Of a DNA stretch of 64,000 nt, positions 51,736-63,301 are shown piece by piece (position 1 is the first letter of the stretch; each line of letters opens with the position of its first letter). A model generated the notes under the pieces. The model saw nothing but the letters and a program-made list of their open reading frames with translations, was not told the origin of the DNA and made no database searches. The translations under genes and the position numbers were made by a program. Source of the DNA: Apiosordaria backusii (lineage: Eukaryota > Ascomycota > Sordariomycetes > Sordariales > Lasiosphaeriaceae); the NCBI GenBank assembly GCA_030549205.1, contig JAUKTV010000014.1, forward strand, positions 620,001 through 684,000. Reading direction: 5' to 3'.

Positions 51736-54001
51736 TCAACATTCCAACCCAAACTCTAACCCCAGCCCATACGAATCCGCCACGACCGGCAACCCTTCCA
51801 TCTCCAAAACGCCATCCTCATCATCACCTCCCCTGAAGACCCTCCACACCTCCTCCGTCCTAATAGGACTAGTAACCAGCACCTTGACCAGCGGACCACC
51901 CCACCCACCCTCATCCTGCCCACCCAAACTGACAAGAAACCTCACCGCCTCCAACAACTCCTCCTCAAAGTACTTATTCTCATAATGCACCACCCCATCA
52001 ATCACAAAAACAACAGTCATCTCCCTCGGCACTCGTACAATCAGCCCCCTCAGCAACTGACATAGCACTTCCACAGTCATATTTTGCCCCCCTCCCCCAG
52101 ACAGAAACTGAACATCCTGCTCTGTTACTACCAGGCTAGGATACTGCCTCAGCAACTGGGCAATGAACCCACCCAGCATCTTCACCGAGCCGGAATACTC
52201 GTCGTCTTGCTCGGTGTGTAGCCCGCAGAAGTAAATCAGAGAGATATACTGCGTCTGTCGCTCACGTAGCGTGTCTATCAATGTAGCAGCGGCGAACGTC
52301 AACCCCGAGATGAGAGGCGGGTGAGCTCGGTCAAAGTCACCGTGTATCAAAAGGTGAGAGTGGCCAAGAGAAATGAGCCAAGCGCGGAACTGGTCAGTAT
52401 TGAAGGCTTGGTCTGCTCTTGTGCGCTGGCGGAGGGGGATCAAGGGTTGGTGGTCGAGGATTTGGGTTAGGTCTAACAGGTCGAAGTTGGGGTTCGGGAG
52501 GGGGAGGATGGTCATCAAGAAGTTGAGGAGAGTGAGAGTGTAATTTGGGGGTTGGGGGGAGAAGGCGGGATGGTGGTATGGTAGCGGTTGAGGGGAGTAG
52601 AGAGGAATAGGGGAGGGGTGGGAAAGTGGTGGGGACAGATGTGGTTGTTGTTGTTGAGGCAGCCATGTCATCTGGGGCTGGGGTGTGGATGGTTGACTGG
52701 GATAGGACTCTATTTGCAGCTGCGGGGGCCATGGTAACGGTTGGAATGTTGGTGATGGTGTTAACTGTCTGAGCATGGCGTGTCCGGCGCGGAGGAATTG
52801 TTCTGATTGGGTCAGATTAACCTGTTCTGATCTCAATGGGAATCGTGGTTACTGACCTTGTTGACTCTTCATTTGCTCCTGAAACCAAGCAAAATCTTGT
52901 TCACGCTCCCTTCGGCGTTCCATCTCCGCATCGTCGAGGATCTGTTTCAGTGTGTTGCGCAAGCTCACGCCGGTGTCTTCGATGGTTTCGACAACGATCT
53001 TGGTGTTGCTATCCACTTTCTCTTCGATGGCTTTGACACCTTGTTTTACGTCTTGTCTCATTTCTTCAATGGTATTCTCGATACGCCATGTTCCTGGTTG
53101 AGGGCGCCATTGATTAGTCTCGTAAACAATGGGCAGCGAATTTGGAAGAAATACATACTGGCCAAAGTCTGTTGCATGTCCTTTCTCACTTTCGAGATGT
53201 GTGAGTTCTGTGCTTGGTGGATCAGCCAGTTGCTCTGCTCTTGAATCTGATTGGTCTTCTCGATCAATGGCCCTTGGTATTTGTCTCCACGGAAGACTGC
53301 TGATACACCTCGTCTAGCTAATAGCAACAAGGTTAGCTGGGGAGCAGTCGTGGATGGGCCCATGATAGAGCGATTTTCCGGTGACGCACCTTGGTGGCTG
53401 AGAAAGAAAACAATTGTCTCTTCAATGGCAACGAATGTAGCCACCACAAGGCCTATCGAGGCTTCCTTGATCTTATCATCCTCTGGAAAGGTGGCCAGAA
53501 ATACTTCGATATCACTGAACATCCGTTCTAACCTTTCTCCGTCAAAGCTTGTGGTGACCTTTTCCCGTACTTCCGACGCCACTTGTGCAGCCTTTTGGGG
53601 TTGATCAGAAACAATTCCAGCAACTATCAGATCCCACGACACTGCATGACACTCACCTCCAAGATGACCTCCAGGACAGCCAACACCGGCGACACATACT
53701 CGATATCAGGCACGAGCTTGATGACTCGCTTCGCCAGATCAGAGTGCTCAACTACTTGGCGCCATCCCCTCTTGCACTTTCCGCGCAAGCCCTGTTTTGT
53801 ACCATCATATGACTCCCGAGCTCTTTGTAGCTGAGTATAAACGCCCTTCCAGTCTTTCTGTGAGCGGATACTGTATCCCGAATTTGCCAGCTTAGGCGGC
53901 TCTCCATCTGCTTTGGCGTCCAAACCGCTTGGCTCCGCCTCGCGTGCTATCTGCTGCGCCGCACAGTCTTCACGACTATTGGCCTGTCCCCGAATCCACA
54001 T
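51736..54001 (-). CDS. STAND-like fungal protein with degenerate NTPase-like C-terminal domain (5 exons)
   Basis: Exons 54001-53657, 53591-53390, 53317-53159, 53093-52857 and 52802-51736 give 669 residues with consistent phases. The N-terminal part contains YVSPVLAVLEVILE, a sequence type found at the front of fungal NACHT/STAND proteins, then EKVTTSFDGERLERMFSDIE and other helices and a Glu/Arg coiled coil (EMERRREREQDFAWFQEQ). A Pro/Gln-rich linker precedes the C-terminal domain: HSHLLIHGDFD in place of a P-loop, YISLIYFCGLHTEQDDE, GFIAQLLRQYPSL, and MTVVFVIDGVVHYE in the Walker B position, then KVLVTSP. The order matches NACHT-like proteins, but the P-loop glycines and lysine are missing, so ATP binding is unlikely. 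It may be a regulator or degenerate partner of the neighbouring NACHT protein. Exon borders were chosen from frames and branch sites. Confidence 0.68.
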
Positions 54002-54193
54002 CTTACGTGGACCAGTACATTGCAAGCGGGGTTGGAAGTTGAAAAGAGCCGCCAGGGAGGCGAAAGGCGGGGGAAAGCCTTAACACACACGAGCCTGAGG
54101 GGAAGACCGGAAAACTCCCAACCTACCTGACTCGACAGTCAGTCCACAACAAGACCATCATCGTTGAGCCTATTGCAGCAGCCATCTTCGACT

Positions 54194-57100
54194 ATGTCGG
54201 CCCTGCTATCCCCGGCTGAAAGCATACCTGACCCTCTGATCCCAGAAACGTCGGGTGCTGGCGACCAGACAGCAGTATCAAAGAAGCACGTTGATGGGAA
54301 CGATTCCGCCACTGAGGATCCGAACCAACATGAGGCGGTCAGCTCAAGGACAAAGAGCGGGGAGGTTGAAGACGTCGCGCACAAGCCGAATCAGGATCCT
54401 GACCACTTTTCGGCCATCTCCCAACCCTCCTTATCCCCGAAATCTCGATCCTACCACTCCGACGACGGGGAAACGGCTGAAGACGGCGCCACTGAAGGAT
54501 CTCCTGAAAAGAAGAGTTATGATGACGAGCCATGCCCTGAAAGTCGAAACAACAGCATTGAGCGGGGATTGCGCAGGCGCCAGAGAAAGGTCCGAAGTCA
54601 CCGGTCCCAAAGCAGGGAATGGGGGGGCCTTTCGTCGCATAGTTCCTCTGAATCTGAAAGCGATAACGCCAGCAAGTACGGTGGGCGTGCTGGGCCGTAC
54701 CAGTCCGAGGGAGAAGAGTCAACGTTCGACAAGGCCGAGGAGAGAGCTCGGCAGAAAGTACGAAACCTGGAAAGAAAGCTCGCCAAGACAAACCGAGAAT
54801 GGAAAATAATGAAGCAGATGGCTGAAGAAATTCGCCGTCTACGGAGAGCGGAGGCTGCATGGAAGAAAGAAGGGCGTCCCACAGACAAACCGGAGAAACA
54901 AGGGGAAGGGGAGATGCACAATGAGTCTGTCTTGAGTGACGGCGAAAAGACTGAGCTGTACAAGCCTGAGGACGACATCTTCAAGCACAGCGACACAGAG
55001 GAACCAGAAGACCAACCAAAGGCAGAGCTGCATCGCATTCCGTGGAAGACTTTCAAGGAATACGCCGCAAAGTTCACATTTAGGCTGACTCCCAAAGAAT
55101 GTTACGCTATCGATGTTTTGACAGACCTGCCGGTTCTCTCATGGGTGCCTCGGGAGTCGAGTTCAACTTCATCGTCCAAAAGCATCTCGGAGGGTCAGAC
55201 CAAAGGCCAGGGGCCCCTTCCGGAGAGGATCCGAATACGCTCTACACATATCCTCGATGAGCTTCGCATCATCCGTGGAAAAGATCTCCACGTCGAACAT
55301 AACGATGGTTCCGACAAGGATCTGAACTACATCATGGACCTCAGATCTTCCGTCCTCACCCTGGTTCGGCCATTCCGGACGCTTGTTCACCTCAAGGACG
55401 CCATCAAGGAAAGGTTGCGCCAACTAGAACAAGATCTCGAAGAGTCCAAGAGACGTCAGTGGTGCAAGACTCGTCTTGCACATCTTGGATGCTTGATTGA
55501 GTTCATTGACACGGAAATTCAACCCAAGATCGATTATCTGAACAGCGACGAGTGTCAAAAGGTGTCATTTGCGGATCTTTGGTTTCTGTTCAAGCACGGT
55601 GACGACGTCATTCACAGAGACCGACGACAGGCGTACCGCGTGATTTCAGTATTTAGCACAGACCACAAGGCAGCGCCTCAGTGGCGCTCTGAAGAGAGAG
55701 ACCAAGACGACAAAACGCAGATTATTATTCAGTGCATTCGGATCGACTTCGACGGCAGACAGGTCGGCCCGGTAACCCGTCAGTTTAGTATTGAACAGTT
55801 TGGCGGCGAAAAGGCCATCACTTCACTGGAGATCTTCCCGTTGCGCTTCGCTGAGACCAAAGTAGATCGGGAACAAGGTAGTTCTCCATTCCGAGACCAG
55901 CTCGTCGAGAGAGGCAAGATGTTCCTTCAACTCTCAGCTGTGAAACATATGCACTACAACGGCTTGACTGTGGGGGAGAAAGAGGAGGTTGACAGCCAAG
56001 TTGTCATTGATTTCGAAAAAGCCTTCTTGAGCAAAGAAGGAAGTGGTTGGAAGCCTGCAGTTGTGGCCCTGACTGCAGCGGAGAGCTATGCACTGCCAGA
56101 TGGTCCGTGTCGATCACTGTGTTGTTTCGGCGAGAATGTTCTCAAGGACTCGTATGTTGAGTCAATCCGGAATGATCAATATCTGTCGAGCCTGATGCCG
56201 GAGGACTCATCCAAGGAGCCCCTCTCTCTCTATCCGCGACGGCCGCACGACCTTATTTCCGATTCTGCGGTGACTGATGACGACTATCTAATCATGTCGT
56301 ATATGGCTTTTGGTTTCATACTGCATAGCAGAAAATGGGGTAAGTAGCCATCAACTGTTTGATCGACTTTGGGTGCACAAGTATCAGACTAACAGAGGTG
56401 GCTTTTCAGCACAGCTCGACCTGAAATACCTCGCCCCTGTGCGCTATCCTAATGTGGCGACAGATGCCCAGCGACTGACGGTTGACGTTACCGGGAAGAT
56501 GGACCACCAGTCTGTCCCCACGCGACTGGCCTTTGATCAACTCGTACTACCAGATGGCCACAAGGATATGGTGTTATCGCTCATTGCGCAGCATTATCGG
56601 GACAAGGCATCCCAGACAGGAGAAAGAGAACAGATTGACATTGTTCGAGGGAAAGGTCTGTGTCTAAGTCGTCCCCTGTTACCTTATCTTCAACACAAGT
56701 ATCTAAGCTAACTCAACATCTCTTCGGCTCTGTAGGAAAGGGCTTAGTATTACTACTTCACGGCGCACCAGGCGTGGGAAAAACAACGACCGCCGGTGAG
56801 TGCTTCGCTTTTTGATTCCTCTATTAGTTGACGAGCAACTGCTAAACTCCAACTAGAGGGAGTTGCAGAGATGTTTCAGAAGCCTCTCCTCCAGATTACG
56901 TGTGGTCAGTCTTACCCAGTCCTAATGTATCGATTATATGTCATGATTGTCTGACACCCGGATACAGGCGATCTAGGCAATACAGCCGGCGAAGTTGAAG
57001 CTGCTCTGGAAACACACTTTTCTCTAGCCAGCAGATGGGGCTGCATTCTCCTACTTGACGAGGCTGATGTTTTTCTGGCGGCAAGAACACCACAGGACTT

Positions 57101-58175
57101 TGTTAGAAACGGAATGGTGTCAGGTTCGTCTCTTGCACCGTTGTTCCTGCAAGACTACCGACTAATATCTCTAGTATTTCTACGGGTCCTGGAGTACTGC
57201 ACCGGCATTCTTTTCCTCGCAACTAACAGAGTCGGCGACTTTGACGAGGCCTTTGGGTCACGGATCCATATCAGCCTTCACTACCCACAGCTGGACCTCT
57301 CGTCAACACTTAAAGTGTTTGAACTCAACTTGGATTTGATTCGTGATCGCTTCAAGAGAAGAAACCGCGAACTCACCATCGACACCAGAGCTATCCTCGA
57401 GCATGCAGCTGACTACTGGACCAAGAACGAACACATGCGCTGGAATGGCAGGCAGATTCGGAACGCCTGTAACACGGCCTTGGCGTTGGCTGAGTTCTCA
57501 GCTCAAGGGGGTGATCATAGGAAAGTGGTGGACGTGGGTGCCAAGATCTCACTCAAGCTTGAACATCTGGAAGTAGTGTCCAAGGCCTACCTCGACTTCA
57601 TCACTTACCTGGAGGATGTTTTCGACAAGGACGCAGACAGGAGAGCCAAGCAGATGATGATTCGAGCGCGGGAGTACAAGAAGGCAACGGAAAAGGGGAG
57701 CCCACCTCATAGGGGGTTGGGGACGCAACCATCTCCCTCCTTCACTGGTGGACCGGCGCAAGTCCCAACGATGACTGCTCAGACAACTGGGCAAGGGCTT
57801 TGGCCTCCGACGCCACAACACGCACAAAATCCCAGCCCAGCCAACCCAATGCAGGTATCAGGTTACCCAGCAGCTGCTGCGCAAACTCTTGCATATCATG
57901 GTGGCTACCCCAGCCATCTTGCCGGCCAGCAGCAGGCCCAGTCTCAACCTGGGCGGACATATTCTCATTACACACTTGCACCGGGATACCAACAAGGGCA
58001 ACAGACTACAGCATATCAACAGCCCCTCCATGGGCCAGCCTTGGCTGCGATTTCCCAACCACAAGCGCAGAACACAGCACAGCCAACCTGGCCAGCACCG
58101 GCTCTTGGCCAGGGTCAATACCCCAGCAACTCGATGCCAGCAAGCCCCCCTGGCCAAGTTGCCCCGGCACCTTAG
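54194..58175 (+). CDS. Large AAA ATPase of the fungal DUF7025-type family (6 exons)
   Basis: Exons 54194-56339, 56410-56655, 56736-56795, 56857-56904, 56968-57123 and 57175-58175 give 1,218 residues. The first 260 residues are Ser/Glu-rich and disordered, with a Glu/Arg coiled coil (about 190-240). A conserved N-terminal family domain follows (FADLWFLFKHGDDVI, then IQCIRIDFDGRQVGP). The AAA module has Walker A HGAPGVGKTTTAEGVA, Walker B ILLLDEADVFLAAR, then the sensor region GILFLATNRVGDFDEAFGSRIH, including an arginine-finger-type Arg. A lid domain (WNGRQIRNACNTALALAE) follows. The last 150 residues are Gln/Pro/Ala-rich. Two small exons carry the Walker A region, so several splices are required for activity. 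Family members are of unknown function, sometimes compared with BCS1-type chaperones. It lies next to the NACHT and STAND-like genes. Confidence 0.88.
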
Positions 58176-58373
58176 GGGATTGTTGTACCCGCGATGCCGG
58201 GTGCAGAGCAGCCATGCTCACAGGGATAAAAGCTCCAGGAGTCAAGAGATAGTGATTCCAATTACATACTTTTCCAAGTGCTGGGTATCTACCTATCATG
58301 AACTGAACATCTCTCCAATAAAACATTAAAAGTTAAACATGCAAATGACATATGACAATCAACCTTCGAGCCC

Positions 58374-59804
58374 CTAAACAGCTCGGAACCCATGACCAGT
58401 CGTCCTTTGATCTGTGTCCGGCCGCTGCGTAGACGCAGGTGACTGCGACTGCACCGGAGTCCTTATCGGCCTAATGACAACTGTCCCAGACCCCGTCGAG
58501 CCAAGTACTGCATTCGGATTGCCCAACACCGGCCTAGAAACGACTCCCGTATTCCCACTGTTCGCCGAGTGCGTATCACTAACCCTCGAAGAAGGGGGAC
58601 CAGGATAAGCCGGCAGAGGCATATCATCCTCTCCGTCCTGCCCTCTCTGCCCAGCACCGGCACTCGCACCTCCACCACCATCAATCCCCATTTCAATACT
58701 CTCCTCCTCCCCAACCGTCTTCCTCGCCCCCAACCACGCCACCGGATACTTATGTCTAAACCCCCACCTAAACCACAGCCTCATCCTCATCCCAAAAGGA
58801 ATCGTCTTCCACTGCTCCCTCAACCTCGCCTGATCCTCGGCATTCCTCTTCCTCTCGATTATCGTGAAACCAATCACAAAAATAAACAGCAAAGCCCAGC
58901 ACACCGTCCCAAACCGCAAACACCCTTTCCCCAGCATCATCCTCCTAAACCAGAAGAAGTTCTCCACAAACCCAAGGAGGAAGACAGACGGGAAAACAGC
59001 AGCAACGTTGATAACCCACGGCTCGACCTTGCTGCATTTTCCCCCGTAGGTATACGGGCACATCTCCGCCTTCTTTTTCGGGTTCTCCTCCCCTGGCCGG
59101 TAGCAATTTTGTACGTAATACCAGTCGACCCACACAAGCCCAGAATCACTTATATCCGGTCTCAAAACCGGCGGGAGGTCAGTCGGTTGGAGGTGAAACG
59201 TCGTGTGCGTTCCGGGTAGTGTTTCTGTCACAGTCGTGCGGGGCTCGCGGAGGGGGGTGACGACCGTCCGGGTGTATGTTGATGTCGCCTCCTCGACGGT
59301 GGCTTTGGGGAGCAGGAACGGGGAGACTGCCGAGGGAACAGAGTCGTGATACGATCCGAGGTTGGCAAAGGTCGTGAACTCAAACGGGGTTGGGCAGCTG
59401 GCTGGGGCGGTGAAGGTGACGTCCACGGCCCAGATGGGGCGTAGTGAGATGGTGGTCGCCGGGCTGGTCGTTGTTGTTGGGTCCTCGTAGTTGATTAGAT
59501 CGGAGCGGGGGACGGCTCCGGCGGGGAGGTAGATGGAGGAGATCTCGAGGTCCCAGGAGGGGTCGCTTCGGGTTGTTATTTCGACTGGGTCTACTCCGGT
59601 GGGCGTGGAGGTGTGTTTTACCCTGAATGGGTAGTCGTATGCCGTTGTGCATTGTACTTTGGTTATCCCGGCCTCGTCGCAGCCATAAGGCATGGGGGTT
59701 GGTTCGTAGACGAATAATTCTGTGACGGTCCAGAAGCTGGCTAGTGCTGGTTGGACAAGACTGGCCATGATGGCCAACCCAGCTAGGTACCTTGTCCGTC
59801 TCAT
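58374..59804 (-). CDS. Conserved fungal membrane protein with large ectodomain and C-terminal tail
   Basis: The single-exon 476-residue protein has a signal peptide (MRRTRYLAGLAIMASLVQPALA). The ectodomain of about 250 residues is Thr/Pro-rich and contains cysteines likely to pair (GCDEAGITKVQC, SCPTPFEF, QNCYRPGEENPKKKAEMCPYTYGGKC). Two hydrophobic segments follow (WVINVAAVFPSVFLLGFVE, FGTVCWALLFIFVIGFTII), then a cytoplasmic tail with basic (MRMRLWFRWGFRHK) and Pro/Ser/Gln-rich parts. No enzyme motif is seen. Probably a cell-surface protein; function unknown. It ends 199 bp from the AAA ATPase gene, convergently. Confidence 0.75.
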   Translation of the reverse strand: MRRTRYLAGLAIMASLVQPALASFWTVTELFVYEPTPMPYGCDEAGITKVQCTTAYDYPFRVKHTSTPTGVDPVEITTRSDPSWDLEISSIYLPAGAVPRSDLINYEDPTTTTSPATTISLRPIWAVDVTFTAPASCPTPFEFTTFANLGSYHDSVPSAVSPFLLPKATVEEATSTYTRTVVTPLREPRTTVTETLPGTHTTFHLQPTDLPPVLRPDISDSGLVWVDWYYVQNCYRPGEENPKKKAEMCPYTYGGKCSKVEPWVINVAAVFPSVFLLGFVENFFWFRRMMLGKGCLRFGTVCWALLFIFVIGFTIIERKRNAEDQARLREQWKTIPFGMRMRLWFRWGFRHKYPVAWLGARKTVGEEESIEMGIDGGGGASAGAGQRGQDGEDDMPLPAYPGPPSSRVSDTHSANSGNTGVVSRPVLGNPNAVLGSTGSGTVVIRPIRTPVQSQSPASTQRPDTDQRTTGHGFRAV

Positions 59805-60058
59805 CGTGATGATATCGGCGGCCGAAGCACTGTGACTGAAAGTGAAGGGGTCACGATGGAAGAGACAGGAGCACCCCTGGGGAACGATGGTGGTGGCGTT
59901 CTGGCGTATTTAAGATGCATGCATGATCCCATCCTCGGCTGAACGGCCCAACAGTGTCTGTTGGATCGTGGCAGGGCGTTTACAACCTCAAGGGTCGGGT
60001 CTCGGCACAAAGCTTGGTGCCATCGGGAACGAAATGATGTCTTGGCACCAATAACACT

Positions 60059-60305
60059 ATCCCTTTGGCTGGTCAAAATGACAATTTTTTGCTTGGCAAT
60101 TGCAGGGGCCAAGATCTCTCTGAACAGGGGGTTTACACGCGTTTACCAGGGTTTGAACGCGTTTGCCAGGGTGGGTTCAGGGGGTGTGGAAAGTATCGAC
60201 CGGGTGTTGGGAGGTAGACCATTACTAATTGTTAGTAGGGAGCCAATTCTACTGGCCAAACCGGCTGCCAAGGCCAAAATTGTCATTTTGACCAGCCAAA
60301 GGGAT
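60059..60305. mobile_element. MITE-like element with 30-bp perfect terminal inverted repeats
   Basis: The left end (60059-60088) and right end (60276-60305) are exact reverse complements over 30 bases, beginning ATCCCTTTGGCTGGTCAAAA. Similarity continues about 15 bases further inward with mismatches (TTGCTTGGCA versus GGCCTTGGCA). The 247-bp element has no coding capacity. Its centre has a short degenerate repeat (ACGCGTTTACCAGGGTTTGA / ACGCGTTTGCCAGGGTGGGT). I cannot identify a clear target duplication. It looks like a non-autonomous DNA transposon. Confidence 0.75.
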
Positions 60306-60955
60306 TATTCTACATACCACTAAACCGGCACTAGAATGTGTTAGTGTCAAGAGAAAGTATTTGTGTCGCCAAGCTTCATTGGCCCAGACCTGCCTTATTG
60401 GGTCAGAGCACAGCCATGACCCCATCCGAGACTTTTTTCTTCACTGACTCTCCAATGAGGATTGAACTAGTCCTGCACGGATCTTGTGCATCTAATGAGA
60501 TGTAACCCTGCACATGTCACAAGGGTCATTGAACCCTAACCCTCAATAATTACCCCTGAACCCCTGAACGTCATCCTCAAAAGATAAACAGCAGGAGACT
60601 GGAGAAAGGGTACACTATTTGTTTTAGACTTCAAGCTGGCCTATAAAGAAGATATAGGGCTACGTTTAAATGCGCACACCACCTTTAACAGCACTGCTAC
60701 TCCCCGGAATCCGAACATGAGATTCTCCTCAGGGTTACATTGAAGCACTCACGTGCCAAGCCCAACAACACACGATCTGAGAACCAACAGACAAGCCAGC
60801 AACATTGTCACAAGCAACATCACGGGTGCGGCGCAGCAAAACCCAAAAGCCATGATCTGGACCGCAACATTATGGGACGTTGTTTCATTAAAGTTGTGCT
60901 GGTCCAAATTGTCTGGCCTTGAGCACAATGCCGAACTATTGTAAGGCCAGATGAA
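60306..60955. other. Intergenic region
   Basis: 650 bp with no supported gene. A short interstitial telomere-like sequence (AACCCTAACCCTC, about 60532-60544) is present; two units only, so probably chance. Confidence 0.45.
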
Positions 60956-62645
60956 TCATCCTACGAGAGGCTTACTGCCTTTTGGCAGCGTCACCTTGAA
61001 CACCAACGCCTGTTGATCCAAGCTACACCCACTCGCATCTTTGTAGGGAATTCTCCCATTGTTGATCAATCCTGGTTTGGCTGTTAGCGCTTCATCTTGT
61101 ACCTATATGAAGAGGGAGCCTTACCATTCTGCGTGATGAAGTCATTATCTGAGATGGCAATCAAAAAATACTCATCCTTCCTGCCATCCTCCGCAGGAAC
61201 CAGCACCAAGCTCTCCCACTTCTCATTTAACAGACTCTTAGTCGGTAACGCTGGGGGTCCATTTCTCAATCCAAATTTGTTCAGCTCAGCATTGATGTTG
61301 AAGTCGATCCATGGACAGACAGTCGCAGGCGTGATCTCGGGCTTCAAAACACCGTCTGCTCTCACTTTCATCAGTATCCATTTCCCAATTGAAATGCAAG
61401 TCAAACAAACTTACCCTCACTCGCAATCGACGCATTAAAACCATCGTACCTCCCCCCCCTCACATCCGTCGCCTGTCCAATATCAACAACATCCACATGC
61501 CTATACACACTCTCCGGGCTATCCGTGCAAGCACCCACTCCACTATCCCTCGGCAGCACAAGCAACTGCCTCTCACTAACATAGTGAATCTCACTCTGCG
61601 CCGCGACCCTCGTCCTCCCCTGCCCATCAGTAAACGTCGGCAATGGCACAACCCACTCCCCCGAGTACTTCACTTTCTTCTGCCCCTTCCCCTTTCCCTT
61701 TGCCTTGGCAACATCATACCTCAACAACCGCGTATACCTCCTCGTAGCCGCATTCCCACCCCCCTCCAGCCGCCCCGCACTCTGCAGCATCACCCACAGT
61801 TCTTTTCCATCAGGACTAGCTGTCAGCCCCTCAAAACCCTGATTGTTTGACCGTCCCTGACTTGGATTCGTCGGGTTGGGGCTTTTGCCTTGGTCAAAAA
61901 TAGGGGGGTTGTCACTGCTGAAACTGACGGTTCCATTTCTCAAGGGGAGGAGGGCATCAGGTGGGGCAATGGCGTCGAGGAGAACGCCCGTGGGGGAGAA
62001 GAGGTAGATGTAGGGGCCGTATTCGTCGCTTATCCAGAAGGTGCCATCTGAGTTGAGGACTAGGCCCTCGGCGTCGATAGCGATGCGCTGGCCGCCGGGG
62101 CCTGGACCGCCGAAGCCATCGCCGGGGTAGCTCGATGCTGGGAGGGGTGGGAAGCCAGGGAGGGTGATGATGGAGTCGGGGTCGAGGCCGGTGAGAGGTT
62201 CCCCGCTTGGGGAGGTGAGGAGGATGGTGGATTTGTATTTGAAGAGGAGGTTTGGTGGGAGGGGCGAAGGGGTGGACTTGGAGGTGGTGGGAGGGGTGAA
62301 GGTCACGTCAAAGATGTGGACGCGGGGGATGGTGTTTTGTGTGCCTTGGGTGTTCCAGCCTCTGTCGGGGAGGCCGTAGAGGGTTCCGGTGTAGTAGGTT
62401 TGTTTGTTCTTGCCGGTGGATCGCTTTTTCCAGTTGGTGATGGCGGCGGAGGAGCCGATGCTGATTGTGTCACCGAATTTGTCCCTTGCGTCGGAGGGAA
62501 TGGAACCAAAGCCAGCGAGTTCATTATAGGTGTAGGTTTTCCCTTGGCATGTTGTGGTGAAGACGGGAGCAGGGGAGGATTGAGGGTGTGAGAGGGCAGC
62601 GCCTGTGAACAAGGCGATCAGGCCTAGGCTCCGGAGGAAAAACAT
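60956..62645 (-). CDS. Secreted phytase-like/esterase-like domain protein (3 exons)
   Basis: Exons 62645-61415, 61364-61125 and 61080-60956 give 531 residues. A signal peptide is clear (SLGLIALFTGAALSHPQ). The sequence then follows the fungal esterase-like/phytase-like domain (Pfam PF13449 type): AGFGSIPSDARDKFGDTISIGSSAAI, YTGTLYGLPDRGWNT, AIDAEGLVLNSDGTFWISDEYGPY (the DEYGP block is the family's most conserved motif), NNQGFEGLTASPDGKELWV, and a C-terminal SDNDFI with KPGLINNGRIPYKD. Members are secreted beta-propeller-like proteins with assumed hydrolase activity on phosphate or ester bonds; the substrate is unknown. The third exon was found by frame and splice logic: the acceptor is GCTAACAG, and the last exon includes a TGA at 60958-60956. 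Confidence 0.85.
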
Positions 62646-63301
62646 GTCTCCGGTGGGAGCATGCAGAAGTTTGCGTGAGTGACAGTTTGCAAGCGTCGTG
62701 ACCTGAGGTTGGAGGTCATCTTGCTTTATGATGCTCGGTTGAGCACGTGGGCATCTTTCAGCTCATGGCATGCATGCGCGGTGTGAGATGAGGCAATAGA
62801 GCGTTGTATCAGGAATCCGCAGTAACACTGCATTCTTCTGCTCATTACCCACGTGCCTCTCAGATGAAGATGCAGTGAAGTGTATGGCTAGCAAGCTGGG
62901 GAGGGTGCGGGGATCGTCAGGAACATGTGGGTGCATTGGCCCCCATGATTGGACGGTGGCAACAGCAAGCAATGCCAAGCCTTGGGACAATGGTTGACGA
63001 CATACAGACATGGCTGAAGGAAGATAAACAAGCTCCACCTTAGATTTTGGGATGAAACCGAGATTCAGTTGACGGGAACAATAACCACAACTGAAACACT
63101 AGAGGCGAAGCTGACATAAAGTCGAACCAAAAGATCAATAGGAGTTGAGGGAAAGGGGCGCTATGATTACCTCGCCACTCCTGTACCGAGACTACCAACT
63201 CTACCTAAGGTAGTCTTCCAGACTACCTAGTCATTCTATCAAGCGTTCCGTGGCTCAAACAAAACCCGGGTATGGGATAATCTCCTCTGGCATTATTTCC
63301 T
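62646..63301. other. Intergenic region
   Basis: 656 bp between two minus-strand secreted enzyme genes, including the promoter of the phytase-like gene. CTACCTAAGGTAGTC, the dispersed motif, occurs near 63203-63217. No gene is seen. Confidence 0.45.

Noticed and set aside
60531..60545. Interstitial telomere-like CCCTAACCCT
   Set aside because: Only two units; not enough to support a telomere remnant.
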